The notes: a model not told the origin generated them from the sequence alone. A stretch of DNA of 64,000 nucleotides from Lithodes maja (GCA_037953745.1 JBAKBP010004328.1:62001-126000); one strand, 5' to 3'. Shown: positions 1 to 12,083, counted from the first letter of the stretch. Program-made: numbers and translations.

Positions 1-720
1 CCAGGCAATGTGCAGTACGACAACATGGGCAGCCCAGGCAGCATAGGCAGGCGGCAATGGACTACCAACCCTGTCGCGCCTAGCTATAAGCGCAAGGCTG
101 CCAACCAGTCCATACGTCTGGCAACCACCCCCCTGGCAGCGTGGCGCGTTGCTACCCTCTCGCTCTGAAGTCTAACTCACTCTCTCTCTCTGAACTCCCA
201 TTGTCTTATCTATGAACTTCTCTATTGATACTACATATTAAATGGAAGGTCTCGACATGGCTTAAAACAAAACCCACCACTGGTTAGCACATGACGAGAC
301 CTTTGCAGAGATACAAAGAACATAGTTATAAGTTGTCACACTCAATATACATAGCCAGCACGGTACAGTGGTACGGGCGGTACAGTGGAGTACCAAGGAG
401 TACAATCAGGTTGCGTTGCCACGCACTGGGTGCGTCACAGCCCCCCCAAGATTTTAGATAATCGACCTTAGAAGCATTATCAAAATCTGACAGGCAACCA
501 ACCGACCTGCTACCCTTAGCTGCCACTAATTGCAAAAGGTGCACAACAACTGAAGTGTGAATTATACATAAAACACAATATCGCATGCATCATGCTACAA
601 CAATAAAGACTTACAAAACTAAAAAAAAAAATTCTCGTTTATTTTATTGTTTTATAATCTTTTTGGACGGCGTTATGATAGCCTAATTTTACTCCTGCTC
701 AACCCACACACCGTGCACGA
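1..720. other. Unassigned DNA 3' of a gypsy-type pol end
   Basis: No convincing gene is seen. The stretch follows (on the minus strand) the stop codon of the RNase H fragment at 721-1035, so it should hold the 3' untranslated region and perhaps the LTR of that retrotransposon. I could not delimit an LTR because no second copy is in the window. It contains short CT runs near 178-198 and an A-rich tract near 620-632. Confidence 0.4.
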
Positions 721-1039
721 CTATCCTGGATCATCAACCCTTGATAGACAATCTGCTATTACGTTCTCACTCCCGGCAATATGCTGAATGTTGAGATTAT
801 ACTCTTGGAGCATTAGGGACCACCTGGTCAACCGCATATTCCGATTGTGAAACTGATTTAGGAATTTCAAGGGATGATGGTCCGTATAAATCGTCACTAC
901 CGGGCCGTAGGCTGGAACATAAACTTCGAAATGTTTGAGCGACAAAACGATAGCAAGAAGCTCCTTCTCTATAGTCGAGTAATTCCTTTGTGCCGAATTA
1001 AACTTGCGAGAAAAGAAGCTCACTGGGTGTTCCAAGCCC
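721..1039 (-). pseudogene. Ty3/gypsy retrotransposon RNase H domain (Gmr1-like), cut by assembly gap
   Basis: The frame reads as the end of a Ty3/gypsy polyprotein. It has the FFSRKFN strand, the EKELLAI helix with the catalytic Glu, YTDHHPL with a catalytic Asp, the LTRWSLMLQEY segment and IADCLSR with the last Asp. It closes with a stop a few residues later, and no integrase follows. That is unusual for Ty3/gypsy but expected for Gmr1-like elements, where integrase precedes RT. The fragment is clearly related to the RNase H at 41,721-42,044. The upstream part (RT) runs into the run of N at 1040-1239, so completeness cannot be judged. Family assignment is firm; the Gmr1 subgroup is inferred from the terminal position of RNase H and from the sister copy. 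Confidence 0.8.
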
Positions 1040-1239
1040 NNNNNNNNNNNNNNNNNNNNNNNNNNNNNNNNNNNNNNNNNNNNNNNNNNNNNNNNNNNNN
1101 NNNNNNNNNNNNNNNNNNNNNNNNNNNNNNNNNNNNNNNNNNNNNNNNNNNNNNNNNNNNNNNNNNNNNNNNNNNNNNNNNNNNNNNNNNNNNNNNNNNN
1201 NNNNNNNNNNNNNNNNNNNNNNNNNNNNNNNNNNNNNNN
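1040..1239. other. Assembly gap (200 N)
   Basis: The block of N has a round length of 200 bases, so it is probably a scaffold gap of unknown true size. Reading frames crossing it are artefacts. It separates the gypsy-type RNase H fragment on the left from a (TA)n tract and the CR1 LINE on the right. Confidence 0.95.
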
Positions 1240-1257
1240 ATATATACAGTATATATA

Positions 1258-1294
<37 letters not shown>

Positions 1295-1345
1295 TGTATA
1301 TATGGATAGTATATATGGATGTATGTATGTATGGATAGGATATAT
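1240..1345. repeat. (TA)n microsatellite with ATGGATAG/ATGT variants
   Basis: Alternating TA with short interruptions (CAG, CTG), followed by tetranucleotide-like GTAT/GGAT stretches. It borders the assembly gap and precedes the 5' region of the LINE. Confidence 0.9.
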
Positions 1346-1536
1346 CAAGGTCAAGGCCACGTCACACTGTAGCTCCATACATTATCAAGTGTTTCTCGTA
1401 AAGAAAGTGCAATCGGTGATTACCAAAGACAGAATAACCTACATAAACACTTAGTGAGTGCACACATACAAGAAACAAAGTCCGAAACAGAAGGATTGAA
1501 GTGAAAATAAGAGAAAAAAAAACAGTGACTAAGAAC

Positions 1537-2757
1537 ATGACGCCAACAATGGACGGGGATCAAAACAAATCCGACCCAGAGTGCCCCGACTGCGGAATCA
1601 AGTTCGCAGGTGAAAAAAATGCAATCCAATGCGACTACTGCCGGGATTGGCTGCACTATTTCTGCACAGAACTCCCTGCCTATCAAATTCTCAACTATGC
1701 AAAAACGCCAAGGAAATTCATGTGCAAAACATGCTGCCTAACAAAGTTTGACACAAAAGGTGAGTGGGTGGCCGAGGCAGAAGCAGCCGTTCTCCAACAC
1801 AAGGAACGAATAACCAATTCTGGAGCGATAAGTAAGGTAAGAAAAATCCATGTTCAGCTCCAGAGCAACAAAGCTGTCACCAACACGCCAGCTGACAATA
1901 CTCCAACAACCAAGGAATTAACTGGGGACACTGACCTAGGCCAAGGCCTACCCAAAAGCCCAGAAGTAGCCGTAGGCAAGAGTGACGGTGACAACCCCCA
2001 TACCAGTAACACAACAAACGTGGCTATAGGCCTAGATCTAGGTCTGGGGAACACACCAGGAAATATTAGCATCACAATGCCAGATGCCCATAGCCTCCCC
2101 CCCGCAACACTAGCAGACACGGCAGAGCCTCCTCAAGATGCAGCAAGACAGGTGAGGTCGGGGACCCCAACGAGCACACACCCCACATGCAACGGATGCA
2201 GCCATAATGCTCCTACATACAGAAGAACAGGTGAGGTTAGTGCTGTAAATACAAATTCATGGAGACCTAGGCCCAGAGCTGAATACAGGGGCACCGATAT
2301 TAGGAGGAAAAGCATGGAAGTATGCAATTTCTACCTAAGAAATGAATGCCGATATGGAGTAGTGGGCATGGGATGCAAACAAGACCACCCAAAAATATGT
2401 GCAAAATTCATGAAGCACGGGCGGGATGAAAGAATCGGTTGCAACCATGGATGGAAGTGCATCGACTACCACCCATATGTATGCAGAATCTCACTCAACA
2501 AAAGGGCATGTACTATGAGAGACTGCAATCTTCCACACATCAAGGGAACCAAAATACTAACGCCCAGAAACAACGTCAACAAACCAAGGGAACACGCTAC
2601 AGGACACATTCAAAGGGAATTTGCTTACACACCAACACATGAGGAAAAATTAGAAAGCCAACGCAATGCCCTCAGAAGCTGGCCAACCATCCAGCAAACT
2701 CACAAGGTCAGACCAGCAGCGGTACACACGGCTATGCCCGACCAAGGTGCTTTTTAA
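1537..2757 (+). CDS. LINE ORF1 protein with PHD-like and CCCH zinc fingers
   Basis: This is the nucleic-acid-binding ORF1 protein of the CR1-type LINE, about 407 residues from the first ATG at 1537; the frame is open further upstream but without an ATG. Near the N-terminus a Cys-rich module (CPDC, CDYC, WLHYFC, CKTC) looks like a PHD finger. A long Thr/Pro/Asn-rich linker follows. The C-terminal third has several Cys/His clusters (CNFYLRNECRYG, CKQDHP, ICAKFMKHG, CNHGWKCIDYH, C-x-x-x-CNLPH) resembling tandem CCCH fingers that bind RNA. Known ORF1 proteins of CR1-like elements often carry PHD-type fingers and act as RNA chaperones in the retrotransposition particle. The reading frame is intact. 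ORF2 starts about 100 bases downstream. Confidence 0.8.
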   Translation: MTPTMDGDQNKSDPECPDCGIKFAGEKNAIQCDYCRDWLHYFCTELPAYQILNYAKTPRKFMCKTCCLTKFDTKGEWVAEAEAAVLQHKERITNSGAISKVRKIHVQLQSNKAVTNTPADNTPTTKELTGDTDLGQGLPKSPEVAVGKSDGDNPHTSNTTNVAIGLDLGLGNTPGNISITMPDAHSLPPATLADTAEPPQDAARQVRSGTPTSTHPTCNGCSHNAPTYRRTGEVSAVNTNSWRPRPRAEYRGTDIRRKSMEVCNFYLRNECRYGVVGMGCKQDHPKICAKFMKHGRDERIGCNHGWKCIDYHPYVCRISLNKRACTMRDCNLPHIKGTKILTPRNNVNKPREHATGHIQREFAYTPTHEEKLESQRNALRSWPTIQQTHKVRPAAVHTAMPDQGAF

Positions 2758-2861
2758 GAGGTAGTAATGGGACGTCTTCTGGAAGTGGAAAAACGGTCTC
2801 AAGTGATAACGGAGAGATTACTAGCCCAAACCGAGGGGCCAGACATGAACCACAGAGGAAG

Positions 2862-5800
2862 GTGCAACTACCACTAACTAGTTTTTTTGTGGGCAACATC
2901 AGAGGACTTTACCCACGAAACAATCAATGTAAAGTCCCTATGTTGGAAGAAATTGCAGAGGAAGACAACTCAATTTTTCTAGCCCTCACAGAAACACACC
3001 TGAACGAAAACATTTTGGATGCAGAGATCAATATCCAAAATTTCACTCTATTCAGAGCCGACAGAGAGGACAGAAGCCACGGAGGAGTAGCACTCTACCT
3101 AAGGGAGGATATGGCTGCAAATACCGAAACTTTAGTTGCATTCTCAAACGGCACAACAGAGCTACTAGCAGTACACATAAGACAAACCGACATGCTCATC
3201 ATAATTTTGTACCGACCTCCAAACACCACAGGGGAAATTTTCAAGGAGGTCACAGAGAAGATACAATCACTCCTACAAAATCTTCCAACTCCCGCTACAG
3301 ATGTCATCATCACAGGAGATTTCAACCTGCCCATCATCAATTGGGCAACCATGAAAATAGATGGAGGAACCAGGGATGAAAAACAGCAAGCCAAGGAGCT
3401 AATGACTATCATGGACACTGCATACATGAAGCAATACATCGAGGAACCTACAAGAGGCAACAACACACTGGACTTACTATTTGGCAACAACTTCGACCTG
3501 GTACACTCGTACGAAACTGTAAAAACTATAATGTCCGACCACAGCCTCATCAAAGTTAGAACCCCCACACCAGCCGCCACACCACCAAGAAGATGTCAAC
3601 AGGAATCAAGCCAAATACCCTGCACCTCTCTGAAAGATCTCAACTTCTACAGCAAAGATATAGACTGGGACAGACTGAGAGCAGAACTGGCAGGAACTGA
3701 TTGGAGGGCACTATTCGAAGATAAAAACGTCGACGAAACTCTCAGTATCCTCCAGAAACAATGCCTGGAGACCTGTAAAAACACCATACCACCCAAATCA
3801 AGCAGGAAGCAGATCAAGCAGATTCCCAGAGATAGAAAAATACTAATGAAGAAAAGGACGTACTTGAGAGCCAAGCAAAGGAAGACCAGCTATGCGCACA
3901 ATATCACCAAACTACAAGAAGAGCTCGATGAAGTTGAACGTAAACTCATCCAGTCACACCAAGAGCAAAGAAAACGCAAAGAACTCCAAGCAGTTGCAAA
4001 CATATGAGTAAATAGCAAATTCTTCTATGCATACGCAAAAAGGAGACTCAGGAACACCTCAACAATAGGACCACTTGCAAAACCTACGGGCGAACTTGAG
4101 AGTGACCCAACCGAAATGGCCAAGATACTCAAACAGCAGTATGAAAGTGTCTTCAGCCCGCCAAATGAAGACAAGAAAATCGAGAATGCAACGACTTTCT
4201 TTGGCAACGCTCCAGGGACACCACATCAACTCTCCTCGGTAACAGTATCAACAGAGGACATAATAGCAGCCATCGACAAGATTGGACCAAACTCTGCAGC
4301 AGGACCAGACGGCTTTCATGCCCAACTGCTAAAAAACTGCAAACATCAGCTAGCCCTGCCTCTAAAACTGCTGTGGAGCAAGTCCCTCCAAACTGGATAT
4401 GTACCACAATCCCTAAAAGAAGGTAATGTCACACCAATACACAAAGGGGGTAGTAAAGGCATAGCCAAAAATTACAGACCAGTGGTGCTGACGTCACATC
4501 TTATTAAAATCATAGAAAGAACAATACGAGCTAAGATGGTCAGCTTCCTGGAAGATAACGAGGCGTTCAACGAGGGGCAACATGGCTTTAGAAAAGGCCG
4601 CTCCTGCCTCTCACAACTACTATCACACTACGACAAAATCCTACAGGATATTCAAGACGGAGAAAATGTAGACGTCATATATCTAGATTTCGCCAAAGCT
4701 TTTGACAAGGTGGACCATGGGATCCTTCTACATAAACTCAAATCACTGGGAATAGGGGGAGACCTTGGAAGATGGCTCCACAGCTTCATCACCAACAGAA
4801 AACAAAGAGTCACGGTTCAAGGAAGCCTATCAGAAGCAGGTGGGGTCATCAGCGGAGTACCACAAGGATCAGTACTGGGACCTCTCCTATTCCTCATCAT
4901 GATAGGAGACATCGACAGGGACCTGGAACACTCAACAGCCACATCGTTTGCAGACGACACCAGACTCATGAAGAAAATCACCTCACAACATGATGCTCAG
5001 CTACTACAACAAGACTTGGACAAAATCCTGAAGTGGGCAGAAGAAAACAACATGGCCCTAAACGGAGACAAGTTCGAGCTTCTAAGGTACGGGAACAAGA
5101 GAGCACTACAAAACGACACCAACTACAAAAGTGGACAGCAAGAAATTACCGCCAAGGACACAGTGAAGGACTTGGGAGTAAATATGAGCAGTGACGCCAC
5201 TTTTTCCCAGCATATTACCAAAGCCACAACAACAGCAAAACAAATAGCAGGCTGGATCCTGAGAACCTTCCACACAAGAAATGAGAGGTGTATGCTAACA
5301 CTGTGGAAGTCACTGGTCCTACCACGACTGGAGTACTGCTCCCAGCTCTGGTCTCCCCAAAAAGTAGGAGAAATAACAGAACTTGAAGCCACCCAGAGGA
5401 CATTCACCAGTAAAATCCATGGGTTTCAACACTTTAACTACTGGGAGAGACTTAAGGAGCTGCAGCTGTACTCACTTCAAAGACGTAGGGAGAGATACAT
5501 CATCATCTACGTCTGGAAGATTTTGGAAAAAAAGGTACCAAATCCAAACATCCAAGAGACTCAGCACCAAAGGCGAGGGAGGCTGTGCTATGTGAGGACT
5601 ACGCCGGGATCAACACAAAAAATCAAATCCCTGATCCATCACAGCTTTACATACAATGGAACCAGACTGTTCAACTGTATACCAGCCCCTCTCAGGAACA
5701 TGACCGGGGTGTCTCCAGACACCTTCAAGAAACACTTGGACATGTGGCTGGCCAAAATACCGGACCGGCCACCAACACCAGGATACCCCAGCACCAACTC

Positions 5801-5879
5801 CAACCGACTTCTGGAATGGAGAGTGGAAGAAAGGGAGCTGCCTGGTCGCAGTGGAGCCCCAGCTCAACTGTGTCACTAA
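2862..5879 (+). pseudogene. LINE ORF2 endonuclease-reverse transcriptase with one in-frame TGA
   Basis: This is the enzymatic protein of the LINE. An APE-type endonuclease spans about 2880-3570 (VGNIRG, LTETHL, GGVALYL, LYRPP, ITGDFNLP, NNTLDLLFGN, MSDHSLIK). It is followed by a linker and an RVT_1 domain (GPDGFHAQLLKN, NYRPVVLTS, GFRKGRSC, YLDFAKAFDKVDH, SGVPQGSVLGPLLF, the catalytic SFADDT, then NGDKFELLRYG). The frame is continuous except for TGA at 4005-4007, between endonuclease and RT. The next codons continue the same frame (KFFYAYAKRR), so a CGA-to-TGA change at a CpG is the simplest origin. Without it the product is about 1,005 residues. The first codon shown is not ATG, so the true start is uncertain; translation may couple to upstream ORFs. 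Confidence 0.85.
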
Positions 5880-5912
5880 CGGACGGAATACAACTAAGTG
5901 TAACTAAGTGTA

Positions 5913-5931
5913 AGTATATATATATACCGGT

Positions 5932-5994
<63 letters not shown>

Positions 5995-6003
5995 TGTATA
6001 CTG

Positions 6004-6072
<69 letters not shown>

Positions 6073-6147
6073 TATATATATATATATATTTATGTGTGTG
6101 TGTGTATGTACATGTATACTTATTTCTATATATATATATATATATTG
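5913..6147. repeat. (TA)n microsatellite array
   Basis: Long alternating TA with short CGG, CTG and CAG interruptions and a TG-rich patch near 6092-6115. It begins at the 3' end of the CR1-type LINE. Confidence 0.95.
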
Positions 6148-8855
6148 AAATGATGGGGTTGGCGAGAACGGGCTCCAGTTCATGTAAGATTGCAAACATC
6201 AAAGTAAGGAGGGAACGAAGGAAGCCAAGTTTACCCGAGCACCCCATGGCCTCAGGAACTTCCCAGACTCTATGGGACACAGGATTTCTAGGACAGTCAC
6301 CCCAGTTAAAGGGAAATCCTGATGTCCTATCACGGCCGCGGTTTCAAAACACACCCGCCAATCACCAGCCCCCATTTGTTCAGACCCCAGATTTGCAGTA
6401 TACCGAAGAAATGTTTTTGCAAATAAATCACCAAAGGCCTGAATGCTACCGGAACAAATGGAACTAAGGAGGCCTATAAATTATGATGGGCCTGGAGAAC
6501 CATCTAACATAATAGTAGAAGACAGCCTAGGCGAATTATTACCAAGTTGGCCTAAGAGCTCAAATTATGAAGTAATCAGTATAATCATTACCACATGTAT
6601 ACTAGGCCACGTAAGGAACACCTAAGTGTTAAATAAAATAGCTATTATCTGTATGTACCTAATAATAATTCCCATGTATGTATTAGTTAAGTATTAATCA
6701 TCACAACTTGATCACAACGTATTACAATATCCCTTTTACCTTGAAGTCCTATAAGCAAGAGGCAAGAATTAAGTCAAACATAGTCTCAACGAAATATAGG
6801 AAAAGCATGCAAACAACCACTGGGGTAATGTCCTTAACTCTGAATAAGAACGGGGCATCTAACAGCAGCGGAACAATTGTCTTCCCCCCCCCCCCCCTGC
6901 CCTGAGAGCTCGCCGAACATGCTGTGTGCCTCCTGAAGTCCGGATCCTGAAGTCCTGATTGTGAGAAGCAGTTCATCCTGAAGTGCTGCCTGGTGGACCT
7001 ACGTTCTTCCTGAAGGGCTGCCCTGTGGACCTACGTTCAACGTCGGCCAGACTTTCTCTCAGCTCTCTACCCTCCTTCATTACCCTAAGTGTTTCTGAGT
7101 ATCTTACGTTGTGATTATTGATGTGAAGGTAAGGTTAAAATATGTGAATATTGCAGTGCTTGATTATCTAGAGATCTGTGTCCAAGATCCTTATCCTTTG
7201 CGTATGTGTTAATCCCTCAGAGTTTGTAGTAACTGTTATATAGATCTGTGCCTAAGATCTAAGTGTTCAATTTTGATAATTACTTCCTAGAACGTACCAC
7301 GCATACGTTACATACTTGTGTTCACAAAACGCACTTAGCTAAATACTCACAGACTTTCCTTGTATATGTCCAATTCTATTATGTATGTTACAAGTTGAAG
7401 TCGAAGTGTATAACATGTAATTATTCCCTTCTTTAAATAAGAACCTGTTACCTAGAACCTATGCTCAATTTCATATTTTGTTTATCTCAGTCCCCCCTCG
7501 TGAAGAATTGTTATTAATTATCATATATACTTTCTTCCCGAGATTCTAAATCTACGCTCGTTTGTTTAAGCATTATTCCCCTTATTGTATGAACCGTATT
7601 TATGTTCACTTGATTATTGATGTAGATAATTTTGATTCTTATCGTCTAAGAATTCTAGTCTTGCATAGATCGATTATCTAATTATTCATTAATCCGAATA
7701 CACCGCTTATTGTTTGAATTCTTTACAAGACTCTGTTAACTCATTCAGATATCTTAGTATACCTTTTCGGGTATTTCATTTAGTACAACTTTGTCGTGTA
7801 CGCCATTTTACCTATAATTAATATTGTATTTAATTATTCGTATGCGCTGAGTTTATAGAAAGCGTTCTTCAGTATTGTTTAACTACGCTAGTTCTGTTAA
7901 CTATACTGTTTATTCATTTTCGCTTAAGAGATATTGATCCTTGATTTATTCATAATCACAGAGTAAATATTACATCTGAATTCCTCGACCCAATTTAATA
8001 TTATTGCATATATTGATTGAAGAGACATACGATCAGATCATATTTTTATCAAAAGTAAGTTGATAACAAGTTGATTTGTAAAATTAATTACGTACATCAT
8101 TCCCCGTAATTTCAACTTCTTCCAAGTATTAAGTTCATAGTCGCATTAATAGTAAATAAAATTTCCAAGGCCGCAGTAACTAGAATGACCTGAGCTGTTG
8201 ACCTGGTCATTAGCCACCCCTACCAGGGCTGATTTACCTGCCCACGAGCGCCCCTCACGTGAGCGTTACTCGAACCAACCGTTCCTACACTTGTTTGAAA
8301 TCTCAACTCACCTGATTCTCTCCTACCCGGGGAAATTTGTGTTCTAAAGAATAAAAATATGTTAGACACTCGACTCCCATATATATTATTATCAAGGGTT
8401 GACTCTATATGTTACATGTTCTTTACAATGAAATGTATATTTCCTATTACCATATTACCACAATAGGTTATAATTTGTGTTCTTGATTCGAGATTGAATA
8501 TTTATGCATTCCCTGTGTTCCTTCCTGTTCTTTATAATAGTGAAGGTAACTCTCAGTCCTTATCGTGCTTAATACATCCGTGATCTCAGCATAGAAATAA
8601 TTATGCAACATATTGAGAGATCAGGAGTATATGATCAGAAACAATAAATACATCAACCCCTTTTGCTATTGAATACATTATATGTGTACAATTACCTGCG
8701 TGTTATCATTGAGTTTTGTAGCACCTGATTGAATACATATTTCTGTGATTAAGAACGTGTTAGATGTGTTCCTGTTGAGGAAATTTACAGTCTATAAGTC
8801 CATACCTGGATTTTAGTGCAGACTTGATAACGAGATATAAATATTATAACCCGAC

Positions 8856-8860
<5 letters not shown>
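6148..8860. other. AT-rich DNA without recognisable genes
   Basis: No supported coding region. Near 6885-6899 there is a poly(C) run. At about 6964-7040 the motif CCTGAAG-GCTGCC-GTGGACCTACGTTC occurs twice in tandem. From about 7100 on the sequence is AT-rich with stops in all frames. Diffuse repetition of AGATCTGTG-CCAAGATC near 7170-7260 suggests old repeat DNA, but I cannot name a family. Confidence 0.5.
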
Positions 8861-8928
<68 letters not shown>

Positions 8929-8958
8929 CATACAATATATATATATATATATATATAC
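8861..8958. repeat. (TA)n microsatellite
   Basis: Nearly pure TA dinucleotide tract with one AATATACATACAA interruption. Confidence 0.95.
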
Positions 8959-10269
8959 AGGGTGTATTGATATAACTGTTACAGTCTATGACGAACACAT
9001 TGTAAAATGTAAAATTAACATATAGTGTCGTATCACATTTTCCCCCCAAAAAGTGTTATTAATGAGATATATGCATATCCAGAAATCTAGCAAAACAGGG
9101 TTACAAATAAATAACTAAATAATTAATACATGATTAACATGTTTACTATATGGACTTAACTAAAGGGAAAGTATAGGTTTACCTATTCACACATTAGAAA
9201 TTACGAAATCAAAGTATCTTAGTATATGGTGATGATATTAGGTAGTTAGCAGAAAAATACTAACTATTTGAAACAGATTAGCGTAAAACATTTGTGTAGC
9301 ATTTGCAACTCTGGTCACGGGATATAATGCTGATGCCCAAGTCTGGGTCGAGTATCCAAACGTATTTGAAGGTAATTCAATCGTTTATGAAGCATAGTTC
9401 TTGATTCATAGATTCATTCGGGGCTGATCGTTCCTATCTTGAATGAAATTCCGAAAATGTTTTACGACTCGGTATAAAGATTAAAGGATTAAAAATATTG
9501 GGTATGATTGATTTATGTATTGCATCAGTTGGTGGCATTTAAAATTATTTCAATTAATCTCCTCGTATTACACTGTGATGACCATGTACAGTAGTGGTAA
9601 TTAATTCTGATTGATTTTGAAGTCTCAAACTTATTAAACGAATCTCTGAAATGCAAATGCTCAGTAAGAATTAGTAAGGAGATTCAATACAATCCGAAAC
9701 CGCTTCGAATAAGTTTGTAATTGAATTAATGTTCACTACTGTACAATTAATTAAATAATATTAGGCAATAACTTTGTAATGCCCACATTGTTTGGCTATT
9801 TTTATCATTCAGCATTGCTTTTTTATTTACTAACATATGACAGTAATGTCTGCAGACCACTTGAGGATCGTAATTTGTTTCATCCAAGATGTCTTTGGTC
9901 TTTCCTATGTTGAAAAATAAAAAATAACATAAAATTATTTGAGTTGTAAACGGTGTATAAAGGGAATATTACTTACATTGCTTCACCCTGAAAACTAATT
10001 ATGTTTATAATTCAATATTCCTGGGTATAAACTAGGAGATAAGGAAGGGGAGGGGGGGGGGGGGGGGGAGCATGAAAGGGGAGATCAATGCCAGTGTTCG
10101 GATTATAACACATTGTTATAGAATAAAGTGAACTTCTTTTTTGATTCGGTACTTAGCAGTTGAAATATGAAAGCGTTTTTTCAATACACCATATATATAT
10201 ATATAATATACAATATACTGTATATATATATATATTTGTTTTTTTTCTTTCTATATTCCAATACTCCCT
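8959..10269. other. AT-rich DNA without recognisable genes
   Basis: Nothing coding is supported. The left edge begins CAGGGTGTATTG after a TA, which resembles the end of a mariner-type terminal repeat, but no partner end was found. A poly(G) run lies near 10051-10069 and short TA tracts near 10193-10235. Confidence 0.4.
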
Positions 10270-10543
10270 CTCGGGCTGAGAGCCTGTACAGTCTACGACA
10301 GAACTTGTTGTCATGGCCTGAGACAATGTGTTAGTTCACTTATCTTTTAATAGATGGCCCTTAATCTCTTCTAATAAAAGGGGGCGGGGTTAATATAGAG
10401 GTTGGAAGGAGGAGGAGCAAAATGTGTGTGTGTGTGTGTGTGTTCTAGAACAACACGCAGAATAAGTTTATTTTAACATAACACACAGGCTATATTATTA
10501 GATTAGCTCATGCCGGATCACAAATAAGTAACACACATCACAT
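10270..10543. repeat. Left arm (outer part) of a long inverted repeat
   Basis: This block, including a GGGGCGGGGTTAATATAGAG segment and a (TG)n tract, is repeated in opposite orientation at about 19,763-20,035. Similarity covers nearly the whole arm with small differences. The arm continues beyond the inserted TIR elements at about 14,632-14,790. I cannot tell whether it is the terminus of a large transposon or an inverted segmental duplication. Confidence 0.75.
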
Positions 10544-12082
10544 CAGGAGCGTGTTCAGTCTACCCAAACGCGCAAACGGGATAGCTCTACTGAACGTGAT
10601 CGCCTCTGATTCGACGAATCACGTTTGTGATTGTTTGAAATCAGACAGCGATCACGCTAACACTCCCTGGAGGTGACTAGCGAAGCTATCATAACAGTAG
10701 GCCTAAATCTCACCTCTACATTATATTATCATAATTAAGCTTAATTAGCCTCCCTCCATGTTATTTATGTGTCGCAATCTCAATTATAAGGTGGCACACC
10801 TATAAAAATCATAGTTATCGTGACCATTTTGCTATATATAATAAAACAAGCAACTTGGAGCGCAAGTATCACGGCTACTTCGTCAGGCCTTCAGTGCGGT
10901 AAGCGTAGCCTAGTTGGTAACGACTTCGCTTTTAAATCCGTAAGCCTACTCGCAAGGGTTCGAGGCTCGATGAGCTAATGTGTTTTTTTTTTTTGCAGTT
11001 ATTATTTAATTTGTATCGTTATATATTGGTAATGTTACTATGCCAATGATGTATTGTAATGGGTTATAACTTGCTATACAGGTTTTTGGTCGTTTGTCTA
11101 TATTATTGATTGATTATTATGTTTTTTATGAGGTTTGTATTTCATTGTTATAGTTATATATTGGTAATGTTACAGCTGTTACTGTGCCAATTGAATGATA
11201 GCCTATATTTTAACGGGTTATAGCCTAGCTTGATGTACAGGTTTTTCGGCGCTTGTCTATTATTGATCGATTACTCTATTTACATTTCTTAAAAACAATT
11301 TCTGAGGCATAATTGCATCGCAGTATGATAGGTCAGTTAAGCTATGTTTAGTAAGGTAGCCTATCCACGCTATAGTTAAATTTTCAAAGGTAATCTATTG
11401 GTTAAAAAATAATATTTATGAACCTTCCACACATATAATCTTGCAAATAGCCTATACACATAGATCGTCAGGAAAAGAAAGTATGCCTATACATACATCG
11501 CCAGGAAGAGATAATATATATAGGCTACTATTTAATTCAGCCTGGCTACATCGCCAGGGAAAGAACAACATATATAAACTATATAATTTAGCCTATTCAT
11601 ACTCCTACATCGCCAGGAAAAGAACATCTACTTTTTATTTCCCCAATAGACTAACGGAGAATTGTTTGAAAATTACAGGGGAATAAAGAGCTACCTTTGC
11701 CAGATAAGAACCATAATAACTTTGTCAACATTTCCTTATAAGATTATAAGATATAATAGCCTGATGGTAGCCTAGCCTACCGTCTGTCTTGAGCTTGAAC
11801 AAGGCTGCCGACTGTAGCTAATAATATCCAATATTAAAATGTATTGATTTGACAAAACCATTTGACTTTGATTGAAATTAATAGACCGAAGAAGCACTGT
11901 AACAGGCCTAAAACCTTCGCAGACATCGCCAACAAGATTTGAATTTCGTGCTCATAGCCACTGACCAATCAGCGACGAGAATCAATGTTTGCCTATCAAT
12001 GTCGTTCAGTCTGCGCGATCATAAACAGGATTGCTCAAACAGAAACAGGATTGCCTGATAGGGTAGACTGAACGCGCTCCTG
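10544..12082 (+). mobile_element. Non-autonomous TIR DNA transposon, unit 1
   Basis: The unit starts CAGGAGCGTGTTCAGTCTAC and ends with the inverse complement CAGGAGCGCGTTCAGTCTAC, giving terminal inverted repeats of about 21 bp. It has no transposase ORF. It contains a tRNA-like Pol III promoter segment and a minisatellite of ATCGCCAGG-AAAGAA motifs at about 11,462-11,625. It is followed after one base by a second copy in the same orientation. The superfamily is unassigned; the CAG start is compatible with hAT- or P-like ends, but no clear target duplication was found. Confidence 0.8.
10893..10990 (+). repeat. tRNA-like segment with A and B boxes, then poly(T), inside TIR unit 1
   Basis: The segment contains TAGCCTAGTTGGTAACG (A-box like) and GGGTTCGAGGC (B-box like) about 50 bases later, followed by a T run. 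The acceptor stem does not pair, so this is a decayed tRNA-derived promoter rather than a tRNA gene. The same segment recurs at about 12,438-12,534 in unit 2. Confidence 0.55.
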
Positions 12083-12083
12083 C

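Larger units (their letters stand above)
1346..5912 (+). mobile_element. Nearly full-length CR1-type non-LTR retrotransposon
   Basis: The element has a short 5' untranslated region, ORF1 with zinc fingers, and ORF2 with apurinic endonuclease plus reverse transcriptase. Its 3' end carries two copies of ACTAAGTGTA just before a (TA)n array; short direct repeats instead of poly(A) are typical of CR1-group 3' ends. It moves by target-primed reverse transcription. Both ends abut TA-rich microsatellites, so no target-site duplication can be recognised. The 5' limit is approximate. The only clear defect is one TGA in ORF2. The CR1-group call rests on overall RT style and tail, without a phylogeny. 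Confidence 0.85.

Noticed and set aside
874..1378. Frames running through the N block
   Set aside because: They consist mostly of undetermined residues. The true sequence is unknown.
5585..6280. Frames of repeated Tyr-Ile across TA arrays (also at 8.8, 20.5 and 22.6 kb)
   Set aside because: Translations of (TA)n microsatellites, not proteins.
8957..9055. Mariner element beginning CAGGGTGTATTG after TA
   Set aside because: No matching inverted end or transposase within several kilobases.
11462..11625. Regularly spaced repeats that could suggest a CRISPR array
   Set aside because: Only four degenerate copies with unequal spacing, inside a eukaryotic TIR element, repeated in the second unit. 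No cas genes and clearly eukaryotic context.
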